Assembly: GCF_001314605.1 (NCBI RefSeq)
Contig: NZ_LIHP01000004.1
Span: forward strand, 186,001 to 250,000
DNA length: 64,000 bases
Direction of reading: 5' to 3'
Source of the DNA: Marinobacter sp. HL-58
GTDB lineage: Bacteria; Pseudomonadota; Gammaproteobacteria; Pseudomonadales; Oleiphilaceae
The notes under the pieces are model-generated. The model saw only the letters and a program-made list of their open reading frames with translations, made no database searches and was not told where the DNA came from. Positions 55,383-63,696 of this stretch are shown in pieces; the stretch's first letter is position 1, and each line of letters begins with the position of its first letter. The position numbers were made by a program, and so were the translations under genes.

Positions 55383-56288
55383 ATGCTTATGAGCCAAGCG
55401 CTAACATCACAGAACCCCAAGGATAGAGAAGTCGCGCTCGCGAGGTTCTTTTCGCCTTCCATCTATAAGGACATCGCTACAAGAGGAAAATCGTCGGCGT
55501 TTTCTCGACTAGCTGAGCAGTGTGGCATTTTTAGTCAAGGCTCTATTGGCAATGTCGCTGATGCTTTTGAGTTTGCATTCCGTGAGCTGAAACGCGGGAA
55601 TAGATCGGAATATATCTACAAAGCTGTTCTTGCTCAAAAGACTGTTCTCGGCGTTCACAACTTAAATACAGCCACTTTGCTCTCAGAGTTTAGAGCGGGC
55701 TCCTCTAAAGCCGACATAGTAGTCGTAAATGGCACTACAACGGTTTACGAAGTCAAATCTGAGCGAGACAAACTCAGCAGGCTGCCCAGTCAAATTTCAG
55801 ACTATTTGAACGTTTTTGGCAAAGTTAATGTTATTGTCGCTGATAAGCATATTGAATATGCTGAAAAGGTTTTGCCGGAAATTGTCGGCATCCTTAGCCT
55901 AACCAAGCGAAATCAAATCTCCATTATTCGTCAAGGGCTTGATAATTCTAGCAACGTACAGTCGCTTTCGATTTTTAATTCATTGTCGCTAAATGAAGCT
56001 TCAAAGGTGCTAGTAGAACTCGGAATCCGAGTCCCAGTGGTCCCCAATACACAATTGTATTCTGAGCTCGCAAAGATATTTGAAGACTTGCCTGGAAAAG
56101 TCGTTCATGAGGCGTCAGTTAAGGTTCTTAGGGGGTCCCGTTCACAGACGCACTTGAGAGATTTTCTTGCCGAGCTGCCCCAGTCGTTGAAAGTGAATGC
56201 CCTTACGACACCGGTTAGAGTGAGGGATCGGTCTAGGGTATTGAAGACTTTAGACCTGCCAATTGAAACTGCTAAAAAATGGATTTAG
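55383..56288 (+). CDS. sce7726 family protein, PD-(D/E)xK nuclease-like
   Basis: This 301-residue protein matches the sce7726 family by its central block: TATLLSEFRAGSSKADIVVVNG, then TTTVYEVKSERDKLSRLPSQISDYLNVF. The trio Asp111, Glu123 and Lys125 (AD-x-YEVKSE) is the arrangement seen in PD-(D/E)xK nucleases, so DNA or RNA cleavage is a reasonable prediction but unproven. The start codon lacks a clear ribosome site; ATG 55389 is an alternative. It is the first of three abutting or overlapping genes and is AT-rich, with many AGA/TTA codons. Confidence 0.82.
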   Translation: MLMSQALTSQNPKDREVALARFFSPSIYKDIATRGKSSAFSRLAEQCGIFSQGSIGNVADAFEFAFRELKRGNRSEYIYKAVLAQKTVLGVHNLNTATLLSEFRAGSSKADIVVVNGTTTVYEVKSERDKLSRLPSQISDYLNVFGKVNVIVADKHIEYAEKVLPEIVGILSLTKRNQISIIRQGLDNSSNVQSLSIFNSLSLNEASKVLVELGIRVPVVPNTQLYSELAKIFEDLPGKVVHEASVKVLRGSRSQTHLRDFLAELPQSLKVNALTTPVRVRDRSRVLKTLDLPIETAKKWI

Positions 56289-56290
56289 GC

Positions 56291-57235
56291 ATGTATTTTC
56301 CTTTTTTTCGTGGCAAGCAGTATGATCTGCTTACCATCAGAGAGAGCACTGATACTTTGGTAAATGCAGGCTTCATTCCTATTATTGAGCCTGTTAAAGA
56401 ATCCCTTAGTAGCCTGAATAGATGCTTGGCATCACTAGATGAGGCAAAAGCCGAATGCATTCTTATTGCCAATCCCAGGTATGGCGACCATGCAAAACAA
56501 CATGATAACTTGCAGGACTTTATTGCTGAGGATGCGAATGCATCCAATTATATTACCATTGGGATACTTTTGCTCGAGACCACCACAATTGAGGAAATAG
56601 ATCGTCTATATAATCTATTTTCGAAAAAGAAACTTTCGTTTATTCACAGCGGATTCAAGAAGCCCAAAGAACTCTCTCAATGGCTCTCCGATAACGATGT
56701 AGACGCTCGCCACGTTTTCATTGAAAATAATTGCGGAAAAATTTATCGCCGGAACTTTAAAAATTATAGCCGTGTACTTATACGTGATGGATTTATAAAA
56801 AGAACAAATAGCAAACACCCTGAGATTGAAGAATTTTCGGATTTGCACCTAACCTATACTGAAGATGGCGTAGATGGGTTCGGCGACTTTTTGATTGTTG
56901 GAGATGACTACTCCGAAGGCGGTGGACCCGCATATGCAGTAGCCATACATCTTACCTATATTGATGACGACGAAGATAGCATCATGTATGTCCATCACTT
57001 TAAGTCAATAAGGCAAGATTCTCCTACTGACCCTGCGGGTAAGTTTCTGGAAGCACTTGATAAATTAGTCGATGCTGTGAATGATCCAAATACCAAAATT
57101 TGGAAAACAGAAGCAGTTAAAGAATTTATCCGATTACACGAGAAAAAGCATTTCCCTGGTCTTGGTACTGTTAAAAAGCTCTCTATGCTTCATCATCTAG
57201 AGACGATGGCTATTTTTGCAATGCGAGAGCAGTGA
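56291..57235 (+). CDS. sce7725 family protein, unknown function
   Basis: This 314-residue protein matches the sce7725 family, whose members start M(Y/F)xPxxRGKQ and are encoded next to sce7726 proteins. Here MYFPFFRGKQYDLLTIRES is followed by FIPIIEPVKESLSSLNR. The KQ-(E/D) start and IIPxxE motif recall the phage 'beta protein' family, a distant resemblance only. The ATG at 56291 matches the family start; ATG 56279, overlapping sce7726, is the alternative. It overlaps the next gene by one base (TGATG). Confidence 0.8.
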   Translation: MYFPFFRGKQYDLLTIRESTDTLVNAGFIPIIEPVKESLSSLNRCLASLDEAKAECILIANPRYGDHAKQHDNLQDFIAEDANASNYITIGILLLETTTIEEIDRLYNLFSKKKLSFIHSGFKKPKELSQWLSDNDVDARHVFIENNCGKIYRRNFKNYSRVLIRDGFIKRTNSKHPEIEEFSDLHLTYTEDGVDGFGDFLIVGDDYSEGGGPAYAVAIHLTYIDDDEDSIMYVHHFKSIRQDSPTDPAGKFLEALDKLVDAVNDPNTKIWKTEAVKEFIRLHEKKHFPGLGTVKKLSMLHHLETMAIFAMREQ

Positions 57236-58257
57236 TGCGTTTTTGTTGCGGTAATTGCATCGGCGATCGGTATATCAGGCGAGATATAATACCATCTATC
57301 TCTGAGGTTGATGGTACATGCTCATTTTGTAATTCAGCTAACGTTCAGCTCGTTGAACCTGTTTCTCTTAGAGAACGTTTTGAGTTACTTCTAAGTATTT
57401 ACACGCCAGATCCAGAGGGAAAAATTCTTGTTGAGTGGCTGCGTGAGGACTGGGCCATATTTGATCTACCTCAGATGCAAACAGCTCATGCGAAGGAATT
57501 ATTGGCTGAAATACTTGATGATGGTGACATAGTTCGTAAGCCATTTTCACCACTAAGAAACTGCCATACCAATAGTCTTGAAGAGTGGTCCGGCTTGAGA
57601 GAGGAGCTTAAGCACAGAAATCGCTTCTTTCCTGAAATGGGCTTGGATCTTGCTCGACTGGAAGAATTATTTCCTCACTTAATATTCGACGAACTCACAC
57701 CGGAAAAACCTTTTTATAGATCTAGAATTCAGTCTTCAGGCGGGCCATACGATAAAGATCAAATGGGCGCTCCGCCAGAATTTTTAGCCACTCACGGCAG
57801 AGCAAACCCTGCGGGAATACCGTATCTGTATCTTGCGTCAACTCCATTAACCGCAATATCTGAAATAAGGCCTCATACGGGTGAGAAAATATCCGTAGGG
57901 GAATTCATTATACCTGAAGGCTTGAAATTTGTTGATCTTCGACAGCCCAGGAAAACAGTCTCTCCTTTTATTCTCGATGATGAAAACGATGTAGCGACTT
58001 TGAGAGGCGATATTATGTTCTTGGAGCGTCTCGGCGAGGAGTTGACGCGTCCCGTGCTTCCTAAAGCGGCTGCCATTGACTACATTCCGAGCCAATTCCT
58101 CTGCGAGTTTGCCAAAAAATGTGGTTTTGACGGAGTGGTGTATCGTAGTTCTGTGGGTGAGGGCATGAATATAGCTTTATTCAACCCGACAATATCCGAG
58201 TGCCGTAGCGTATCTGAATATAGTGTTTCCCGAGTATCCGTTGAAGCTCACACCTAG
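57235..58257 (+). CDS. RES-domain protein with N-terminal zinc-ribbon-like segment (HEPN/RES NTD1-like)
   Basis: This 340-residue protein has a C-terminal RES domain (about 155-330), the fold of MbcT-type toxins that degrade NAD+ by phosphorolysis. Candidate active residues are Arg162/Arg164 (FYRSRIQ), Glu210 (LTAISEIRP) and Ser305/306 (YRSSVGEG). The N-terminus holds two CxxC pairs (Cys5/Cys8 and Cys29/Cys32), then a helical segment, matching the 'HEPN/RES N-terminal domain' type rather than the short toxin-antitoxin RES. No Xre/MbcA-type antitoxin lies next to it. The ATG overlaps the sce7725 stop; the GTG at 57232 is an alternative. It is probably the effector of the cassette. Confidence 0.83.
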   Translation: MRFCCGNCIGDRYIRRDIIPSISEVDGTCSFCNSANVQLVEPVSLRERFELLLSIYTPDPEGKILVEWLREDWAIFDLPQMQTAHAKELLAEILDDGDIVRKPFSPLRNCHTNSLEEWSGLREELKHRNRFFPEMGLDLARLEELFPHLIFDELTPEKPFYRSRIQSSGGPYDKDQMGAPPEFLATHGRANPAGIPYLYLASTPLTAISEIRPHTGEKISVGEFIIPEGLKFVDLRQPRKTVSPFILDDENDVATLRGDIMFLERLGEELTRPVLPKAAAIDYIPSQFLCEFAKKCGFDGVVYRSSVGEGMNIALFNPTISECRSVSEYSVSRVSVEAHT

Positions 58258-58271
58258 TTGGTTTTCAAGCC

Positions 58272-59195
58272 TTACGTACAGTTATTGACAGAACTCCAAG
58301 GTGGCGGGTGCATCTCACTGTTCAGTTTCTCCCAGGCATAAGCGGTATCTGCAGGCAGAGCGTCGATTTCCGCTTGTGTAACTGCCCGAATCTGGGTGAG
58401 GTGAGAAAGCCGTTCTAACCAGGCAATGCTAGATGGATCGTGTAATTCTCTGGTGTGCGTGGGGCGCTGAACTTCCCACCGGAAGAGCCTCGTTAACCAG
58501 TATTGTTCGTTGGCATAGAGACCGAACAGTTTTCCCTTCGAAGGCTCGCCGTATTGGTTTACCGGGCAATCAAGGCACTCTCCAGTATCTTGATCGTACT
58601 CGAGCCATTTAGCGGTTTTGATGGGCTGGTCGACTCGTTTGGCGCAGGGGCCATTCATAGCCTCGATAAAGCCTGCCCAATCGCTTTTGTCCGCTGGCTG
58701 ACGGGCTGCTTCGACAATTTCATCATCAGCATGGGGGAGCCTGTGAAGTTCACGCCAAACGGTCACGGGCGGCCCGCCGAGTTGCTGGAACTGGCGGATA
58801 CCGTGAATGCTTGCCCAGGCACGAACTCGGGGTGCGACGTTTTTTGAAAGGTTGCCGTACCAGTCCTGGGCGTCCTCGCCATTCTTCTGAAACTCACCAT
58901 CAATGTTCTTGCAGATGTAATTAACAATATAGCCCGTGGCGGAACCGCGTTCATAGTCAATATCAACCGCCTGAAACCTTGCATCTTTCGCACCTGGCTC
59001 GTCACCTTCCTTGAGTAGCGCATAGGTGCGCATAAGCTCATCCAGGTGATGCTTCAGCTCTGGCTCGACAAACAACATGAGGTGCCAGTGGGGAATGCCG
59101 TCATGGTGTGGCTCGGCGATTCGAAAGCCATAGGTGCGAATTCCGTCCCGATCAAGCTGGGCACGTATCTGACACCAAAGATTGCTCAGGTACTG
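58272..59195 (-). pseudogene. P2-type phage replication endonuclease GpA, 5'-truncated remnant
   Basis: About 307 codons of a GpA-like (phage P2 replication gene A) protein remain, starting after an in-frame TAA at 59196-59198. The rolling-circle motifs survive: the HUH motif IPHWHLMLF and, downstream, the tandem tyrosines GYIVNYICKNID (YxxxY). The N-terminal part of the family (about 760 residues in P2) is absent, so the gene is almost certainly broken. It is convergent with the RES gene and marks the island as derived from a P2-like phage or satellite. An in-frame ATG at 59078 would exclude the HUH motif. Confidence 0.8.
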
Positions 59196-59326
59196 TTAAG
59201 CGTGACCGAACCCCAAGATTTCGGTCCATTTAAAACTAGAAAATCCGGCCTGAGACTTTAATCCTATCGTGCACGTGGCAGATAAATTGCTTATTGCCCT
59301 GACATAGAGTCCATCGGGTGGTAGGT

Positions 59327-60265
59327 ATGAACCTTTCTGATATTGATATTCGGCTATTGCGTGTCTTCAGGGCCGTTGTGGAAGCCGAGGGTTTCCATAA
59401 AGCCCAGGAGCAACTGAACATCAGCACGTCTACAATCAGTAATCACATGAATCAGCTGGAAGCCAGGGTTGGCTTTCGGCTCTGTCAGCGAGGGCGCAGC
59501 GGGTTCCGGCTTACTTCAAAGGGAGAGAGTTTTCACCAGGCGGTGATGGAGTTTTTTGCTGCCATCCACAGTTTCCAGTCAAAGGCTGACCAGCTTCGTA
59601 ACAGCCACCAGAACGCTATTCACCTTGGTATCCTGGACAACCTGGCCACGGACGATCAGTGCCCGTTGCACAGTGCCTTGTCCTGGTTCTACGGTCCTTG
59701 TCAGTCGGTTGAACCCACCAGTCTAACGATTGAGGTACTGGCGCCGGATACCATCGAGAAGTGTCTGGTCAATCAAAGCCTGGACATCGGTATTGGCATT
59801 TTTGATCACCACCACAGTGATCTGACCTACCAACCGCTATACCGGGAGCGGGATCTTCTTGTTTGTCGACCGGATCACCACTTGTCCCGGATGGCAGACC
59901 CCAGACAGCTCGCGAACGCGCTCGCGAAGGAAAAGAAAGTTGTGCGCCACTTTATGCAAAAGCGGGAATTCCCGTTTATTGCTGAGAACCATGATAGCGT
60001 TGTCGCAACTGTATGCAATGTTGAAGAAGCAGCCCTGATGATCCTGCACGGACCGTTTATCGGCTTTCTGCCCTGGCATTTCGCTCGTCGATGGCTAGAC
60101 GAAGGTCGCCTCGTTGCCCTGATGCCAGAACGTTTCGTACGTTATTCACAGATTTTTCTTGCATATCACGAAGAGAACATTTCGCAGAAACCTACTGCCA
60201 GAGCACTGATTGATCGCACCAAAAACGAGCATGACAGAATTGCAGAGCGCCTTCTTGGGGCGTAA
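59327..60265 (+). CDS. LysR-family transcriptional regulator
   Basis: This 312-residue LysR regulator has an N-terminal winged helix (DIRLLRVFRAVVEAEGFHKAQEQLNISTSTISNHMNQLEARVGFRLC) and a C-terminal ligand domain (NAIHLGILDNLATDDQCPLH). The ATG at 59327 has a weak AGG site. It is encoded just before the ABC importer-nitrile hydratase cluster on the same strand and probably regulates it. The inducer is unknown. Confidence 0.9.
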   Translation: MNLSDIDIRLLRVFRAVVEAEGFHKAQEQLNISTSTISNHMNQLEARVGFRLCQRGRSGFRLTSKGESFHQAVMEFFAAIHSFQSKADQLRNSHQNAIHLGILDNLATDDQCPLHSALSWFYGPCQSVEPTSLTIEVLAPDTIEKCLVNQSLDIGIGIFDHHHSDLTYQPLYRERDLLVCRPDHHLSRMADPRQLANALAKEKKVVRHFMQKREFPFIAENHDSVVATVCNVEEAALMILHGPFIGFLPWHFARRWLDEGRLVALMPERFVRYSQIFLAYHEENISQKPTARALIDRTKNEHDRIAERLLGA

Positions 60266-60401
60266 CTAGCCATTTGCTTTTCTTACCTCGTCGCTGGTCA
60301 AAGTAAACATGGATTCACGGCTATTTTTTGCACTGACAGGGCAGGCTAGCCTTTGAAGGTAATTTCAATCCGATTCATATTTTGAGATCTGGAGAAGTGA
60401 C

Positions 60402-61394
60402 ATGGCTATCCGACCCACCGTTTCCTCGCTAGGCGCCGCCCTGGTGGTCACCTTTGCTTTGCCCGCTCACGCCAGTCAGGACCTGACGGCTGTGACTGTT
60501 GGGCATCTGGTTGCTCTGGATATGGCGCCCCTTTTTGTCGGCGTCGAAAGTGGCTGTTTTGAAAAGCAGGGGCTTGCAGTTGATACGCGTTTCTTTGCCA
60601 ATCCGGGAGATAATAACGCGGCTCTTGCGGGTGGTTCTCTGGATTTCAATATCAATCCTTTCACACTACCGTTTTTTGCTGCCAACAGCGGTGTTCCGAT
60701 TCGCGTACTGGCCGCAGCAGGGGGGTGGGGTGTCATGGAAGTGATAGCTCAGGGCGAGTCCAAATTGGATTCAATGGAAGATCTGAAAGAACATGTAGAG
60801 TCTGATGGTAAAAAATTGAGTGTTGCTGTTCTTCAGGGCGACACCCTTGAGTTGATAATGGTCACGGAGTTGGCGAGGGTGGGGTTGTCCACGGAAGACG
60901 TTGATTTCATCTACTTCGACGACCTGCTGGCAATGGTGGAAGCCTTCCGCAGCGGGGACGTGGACATGCTCAGCCACATTAAGCCCTATACTTCCGAAAT
61001 GGTGGAAAATCGTGGCGCAACCATGATCACCAATAACGCCACCGCATGGGCTGAAAAAGCCCCCAACACCGTTATCAGCACTCTTCAGTCCACACTGGAT
61101 GAAGAGCCAGAAATGGTCGAATCTTTCATGAACGGCATGCTCTGTGCCGCGAATATCATCAATAATGACGTGGATCAGGCGCTTGAGTTGCTGGACGGCG
61201 GCAACTATTTCCGGGTATCCGAGGATGTTCTCAGGCAGGCCTTCACCAGCGCACCGCAGCCTATTTCCTTCAACCCCGATATCGATTCCGTTCAGTTTGT
61301 GGTGGATGAGTTAACCAGCATGGGTTATGTCAGTGGCACTACTACGGCAGAAGATATTTTCCGCACTGACCTGATCGAGTCACTGGAACAATGA
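60402..61394 (+). CDS. Periplasmic substrate-binding protein, NitT/TauT (NMT1/SsuA-like) family
   Basis: This 330-residue protein has a signal peptide ending in AHA|SQ (about residue 24) and the SBP motif VGHLVALDMAPLFVGVESGCFEKQGLAVD, then GGSLDFNINPFTLPFFAANSGVPIRVLAAAGGWG. Such proteins bind nitrate, sulfonates, pyrimidines and similar small compounds. The ribosome site is CTGGAGAAG. It is the first gene of a SBP-permease-ATPase set leading directly into nitrile hydratase genes, so a nitrile, amide or related ligand is inferred. Confidence 0.88.
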   Translation: MAIRPTVSSLGAALVVTFALPAHASQDLTAVTVGHLVALDMAPLFVGVESGCFEKQGLAVDTRFFANPGDNNAALAGGSLDFNINPFTLPFFAANSGVPIRVLAAAGGWGVMEVIAQGESKLDSMEDLKEHVESDGKKLSVAVLQGDTLELIMVTELARVGLSTEDVDFIYFDDLLAMVEAFRSGDVDMLSHIKPYTSEMVENRGATMITNNATAWAEKAPNTVISTLQSTLDEEPEMVESFMNGMLCAANIINNDVDQALELLDGGNYFRVSEDVLRQAFTSAPQPISFNPDIDSVQFVVDELTSMGYVSGTTTAEDIFRTDLIESLEQ

Positions 61395-62185
61395 TAGTGA
61401 AAGCCATTGGTTGGGAGCGGTCTGGCCCTTGGGTGCTTGGAACCTTGTCTTTCACGCTACTCGTGGTGCTCTGGGAGGCGGCAGGGCGTACCGGATTAGC
61501 TTTCACAACGGTCGCGCCGCCACCCAGTCAGTTTCTAAGCATGGTGGTGGACAGTGGCTTTCGGGTGGGGCTGGGTTCCCAGGCGTCTTCTCTGGACGAA
61601 GCCATATTATCCACTTTTGGACGTGTTTTTGCGGGCATGGCGTTGGCCTTCGCCGGTGCGCTGTTGACCGGGACACTGATAGGGCTTTCCCGCTACGCAA
61701 CCTGGTGCATATCGCCTTTCCTGTACGTTCTGGCACCTATTGCACCCATTGCTTGGATTCCGCTGGCCATCGTGGTGTTCGGAATCAGTAATGTAACAGC
61801 TGTGTTCATCGTCTTTATGGGTGTTTATTTCATTCTGACTATTGGCACGCTGGCGGAGATCCGACGGGTCCCCGAGGAATACCTGACGGTCTCCGGAAAC
61901 CTCGGGGCCAGTAAGTGGCAACGTTGGGTCTACGTCATTCTGCCCGCAATTCTTCCCGGCGTGTTTACTCTGTTGCGTACCAACTTCATTGCTGCCTGGA
62001 TGGCCGTTCTGGTGGCGGAAATGGTTGGTATGCGGGATGGATTGGGCGCGATCATCATGATGGGTCGAAACCTGTTCAATAACGAGTTGATCATGTTTGG
62101 CATGCTGGTGATCGGCATTTCTGGTTTCTTGGTGGATCGCGTTCTGGCTTTTATCGGCCAGCGCATCCTTTGGTGGAGGGTTTAA
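61391..62185 (+). CDS. ABC importer permease (NitT/TauT family)
   Basis: This 264-residue permease has six membrane segments and the BPD_transp_1 EAA loop in GNLGASKWQRWVYVILPAILPGVFTLL. The typical opening PWVLGTLSFTLLVVLWEAAGRTG is present. Its ATG overlaps the SBP stop by four bases and its own stop overlaps the ATPase start (TAATG), so the three genes are translationally coupled. Confidence 0.92.
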   Translation: MIVKAIGWERSGPWVLGTLSFTLLVVLWEAAGRTGLAFTTVAPPPSQFLSMVVDSGFRVGLGSQASSLDEAILSTFGRVFAGMALAFAGALLTGTLIGLSRYATWCISPFLYVLAPIAPIAWIPLAIVVFGISNVTAVFIVFMGVYFILTIGTLAEIRRVPEEYLTVSGNLGASKWQRWVYVILPAILPGVFTLLRTNFIAAWMAVLVAEMVGMRDGLGAIIMMGRNLFNNELIMFGMLVIGISGFLVDRVLAFIGQRILWWRV

Positions 62186-62988
62186 TGAATAGCCTTAATA
62201 CCGTGAGACGGGGTGCCGCGGCACCAACGCAGGTTCAACCGGGCCCTGTGTTTCACCTGGACCACCTGACAGTCAATTTCCCCGCACGAAAGGGCGTCGT
62301 TCCAAGCCCCCTGCAGAATCTGAACCTTAAGATCGAAGCAGGGCGCATTACCACGATTCTTGGCCGGTCCGGTTGTGGTAAAAGCACCCTCCTCAGAGCG
62401 TTAGGTGGTTTTATTCGGCCCGAGGATACTGGCGGAGTGGTATACCGGCAGCGATTCCTGACAGGACCTACGCCAGATATCGTCATGATCTTTCAGGAGA
62501 ACAACCTTTTTCCCTGGTTAACCGTGGAGGGAAACGTGAAGTTTGGCCTGCGCTTTCGCCAGAACGACAAGCGCGATCAGGCTCAAGCCGTCCGAGATAT
62601 CCTCGCCAGCGTCGATCTGAAAGGAGCTGCCAGGCAATACCCCCACGAGCTATCCGGCGGAATGAAACAACGCACCGCCATCGCCAGGGCACTCATTACC
62701 CGACCGGCAGTACTTTTGCTGGATGAGCCTTTCAGCGCACTCGATATAAGTCTGAAACGACATATGCACACTTTGATCCGGAATCTTCAGGAACAGACCG
62801 GAACATCCATGGTGATGGTGACCCACGATGTGGAGGAAGCTATCACTGTGGGGGATCGCGTTCTGGTGCTCGGTGGTGATCCTGCGCAGATTCTGATCGA
62901 TGAAGATACCATCAGCCCGGGCATGCGAGATCGCTATTCAGAAGAGTACCTGGAACTTCAGAAGAAGGTGGAAAACGTCATCTACTAG
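62185..62988 (+). CDS. ABC importer ATPase (NitT/TauT family)
   Basis: This 267-residue ATPase has Walker A GRSGCGKS, the Q-loop at IFQENNLFPW, signature LSGGMKQR, Walker B VLLLDEPFSALD and the switch His in VMVTHDVEEAI. The ATG at 62185 has GGAGG upstream; the longer reading from 62170 is not favoured. It energises the importer encoded just before it and is followed by nthB after 12 bases. Confidence 0.95.
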   Translation: MNSLNTVRRGAAAPTQVQPGPVFHLDHLTVNFPARKGVVPSPLQNLNLKIEAGRITTILGRSGCGKSTLLRALGGFIRPEDTGGVVYRQRFLTGPTPDIVMIFQENNLFPWLTVEGNVKFGLRFRQNDKRDQAQAVRDILASVDLKGAARQYPHELSGGMKQRTAIARALITRPAVLLLDEPFSALDISLKRHMHTLIRNLQEQTGTSMVMVTHDVEEAITVGDRVLVLGGDPAQILIDEDTISPGMRDRYSEEYLELQKKVENVIY

Positions 62989-63000
62989 CAGGAGACCGCG

Positions 63001-63696
63001 ATGAACGGCATTCATGATATGGGTGGACTGCACGGCTTTGGACCCGTGGAAATTGATCCCGACGAACCGGTGTTCACTACCGAGTGGGGTAGCCGTGTTT
63101 TCTGCATGACCCAGGTTATTGATGGGCTGGGGGTCTGGAATCTGGATGAGCATCGCCATGAAATTGAGTTAATGGCTCCTGAGGATTATCTCACCCATTC
63201 CTATTATGGCCGCTGGCTGTTTGCCATGGAGCGCATACTGGACCGTCGCAACATCGTGCGCAGGGAAGAAGTGGATCTGCGTGCAGCTGAAATTGCCAGC
63301 GACAAACGTCAGTTTACTCCGGTTCGAAAAACCGACCGTAATTGGCCTATGTCGGAGGATGCCAGGGTGCGCTGGGGCGCCTGGCGCAAGGAAGAGTCGG
63401 TAACTCCGAAATTTGACGAGGGGCAGCGGGTGAGGGTGAGAAACATTCATCCTCCCGGCCACACTCGTGTCACGAATTACACTCGTGGTAAGAGCGGTGA
63501 CATCTACCGGGTAAATGACCAAGCATGGGTTTTTCCCGATACACGCGCGCATTACCAGGGCGAAAACCTGCAGGCAGTATACACCGTGCGGTTTGATGCC
63601 CAGACGCTCTGGGGCGAGTCACAGGCCGAACCCAATCTTTACGTTTATATCGACCTCAGCGAAAACCACCTGGAAGCTGATCAGGAGAATGAGTAA
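63001..63696 (+). CDS. nthB: Nitrile hydratase beta subunit
   Basis: This 231-residue subunit has the typical start MNGIHDMGGLHGFGPVEIDPDEPVF and the C-terminal half KFDEGQRVRVRNIHPPGHTRVTNYTRGKSG, YTVRFDAQTLWG. Nitrile hydratase converts nitriles to amides using a non-heme Fe(III) or non-corrin Co(III) centre held by the alpha subunit. GGAGACC precedes the ATG. The gene order beta before alpha is usual for the cobalt type. The stop overlaps the nthA start by one base. Confidence 0.95.
   Translation: MNGIHDMGGLHGFGPVEIDPDEPVFTTEWGSRVFCMTQVIDGLGVWNLDEHRHEIELMAPEDYLTHSYYGRWLFAMERILDRRNIVRREEVDLRAAEIASDKRQFTPVRKTDRNWPMSEDARVRWGAWRKEESVTPKFDEGQRVRVRNIHPPGHTRVTNYTRGKSGDIYRVNDQAWVFPDTRAHYQGENLQAVYTVRFDAQTLWGESQAEPNLYVYIDLSENHLEADQENE

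Larger units (their letters stand above)
55187..59195. mobile_element. Degraded phage/satellite-type genomic island next to tRNA-Leu
   Basis: The island starts directly at the 3' end of tRNA-Leu(UAA) and ends, by content, at the broken GpA gene. Hand counts of two 60-base lines in it (56281-56340 and 57361-57420) give about 40 % G+C, against about 57 % for one line of the nitrile hydratase cluster (62221-62280). It holds sce7726-like, sce7725-like and RES genes plus a P2-type replication gene remnant. No integrase and no repeat of the tRNA end at the right side were found, so the right border is approximate. Confidence 0.7.

Noticed and set aside
59204..59226. GACCGAA/TTCGGTC hairpin as island right attachment site
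   Set aside because: It shares no sequence with the 3' end of tRNA-Leu and has no partner at the left end.
59046..59261. Plus-strand 71-residue frame at the right end of the island
   Set aside because: It overlaps the GpA remnant in antisense and has no start signal.
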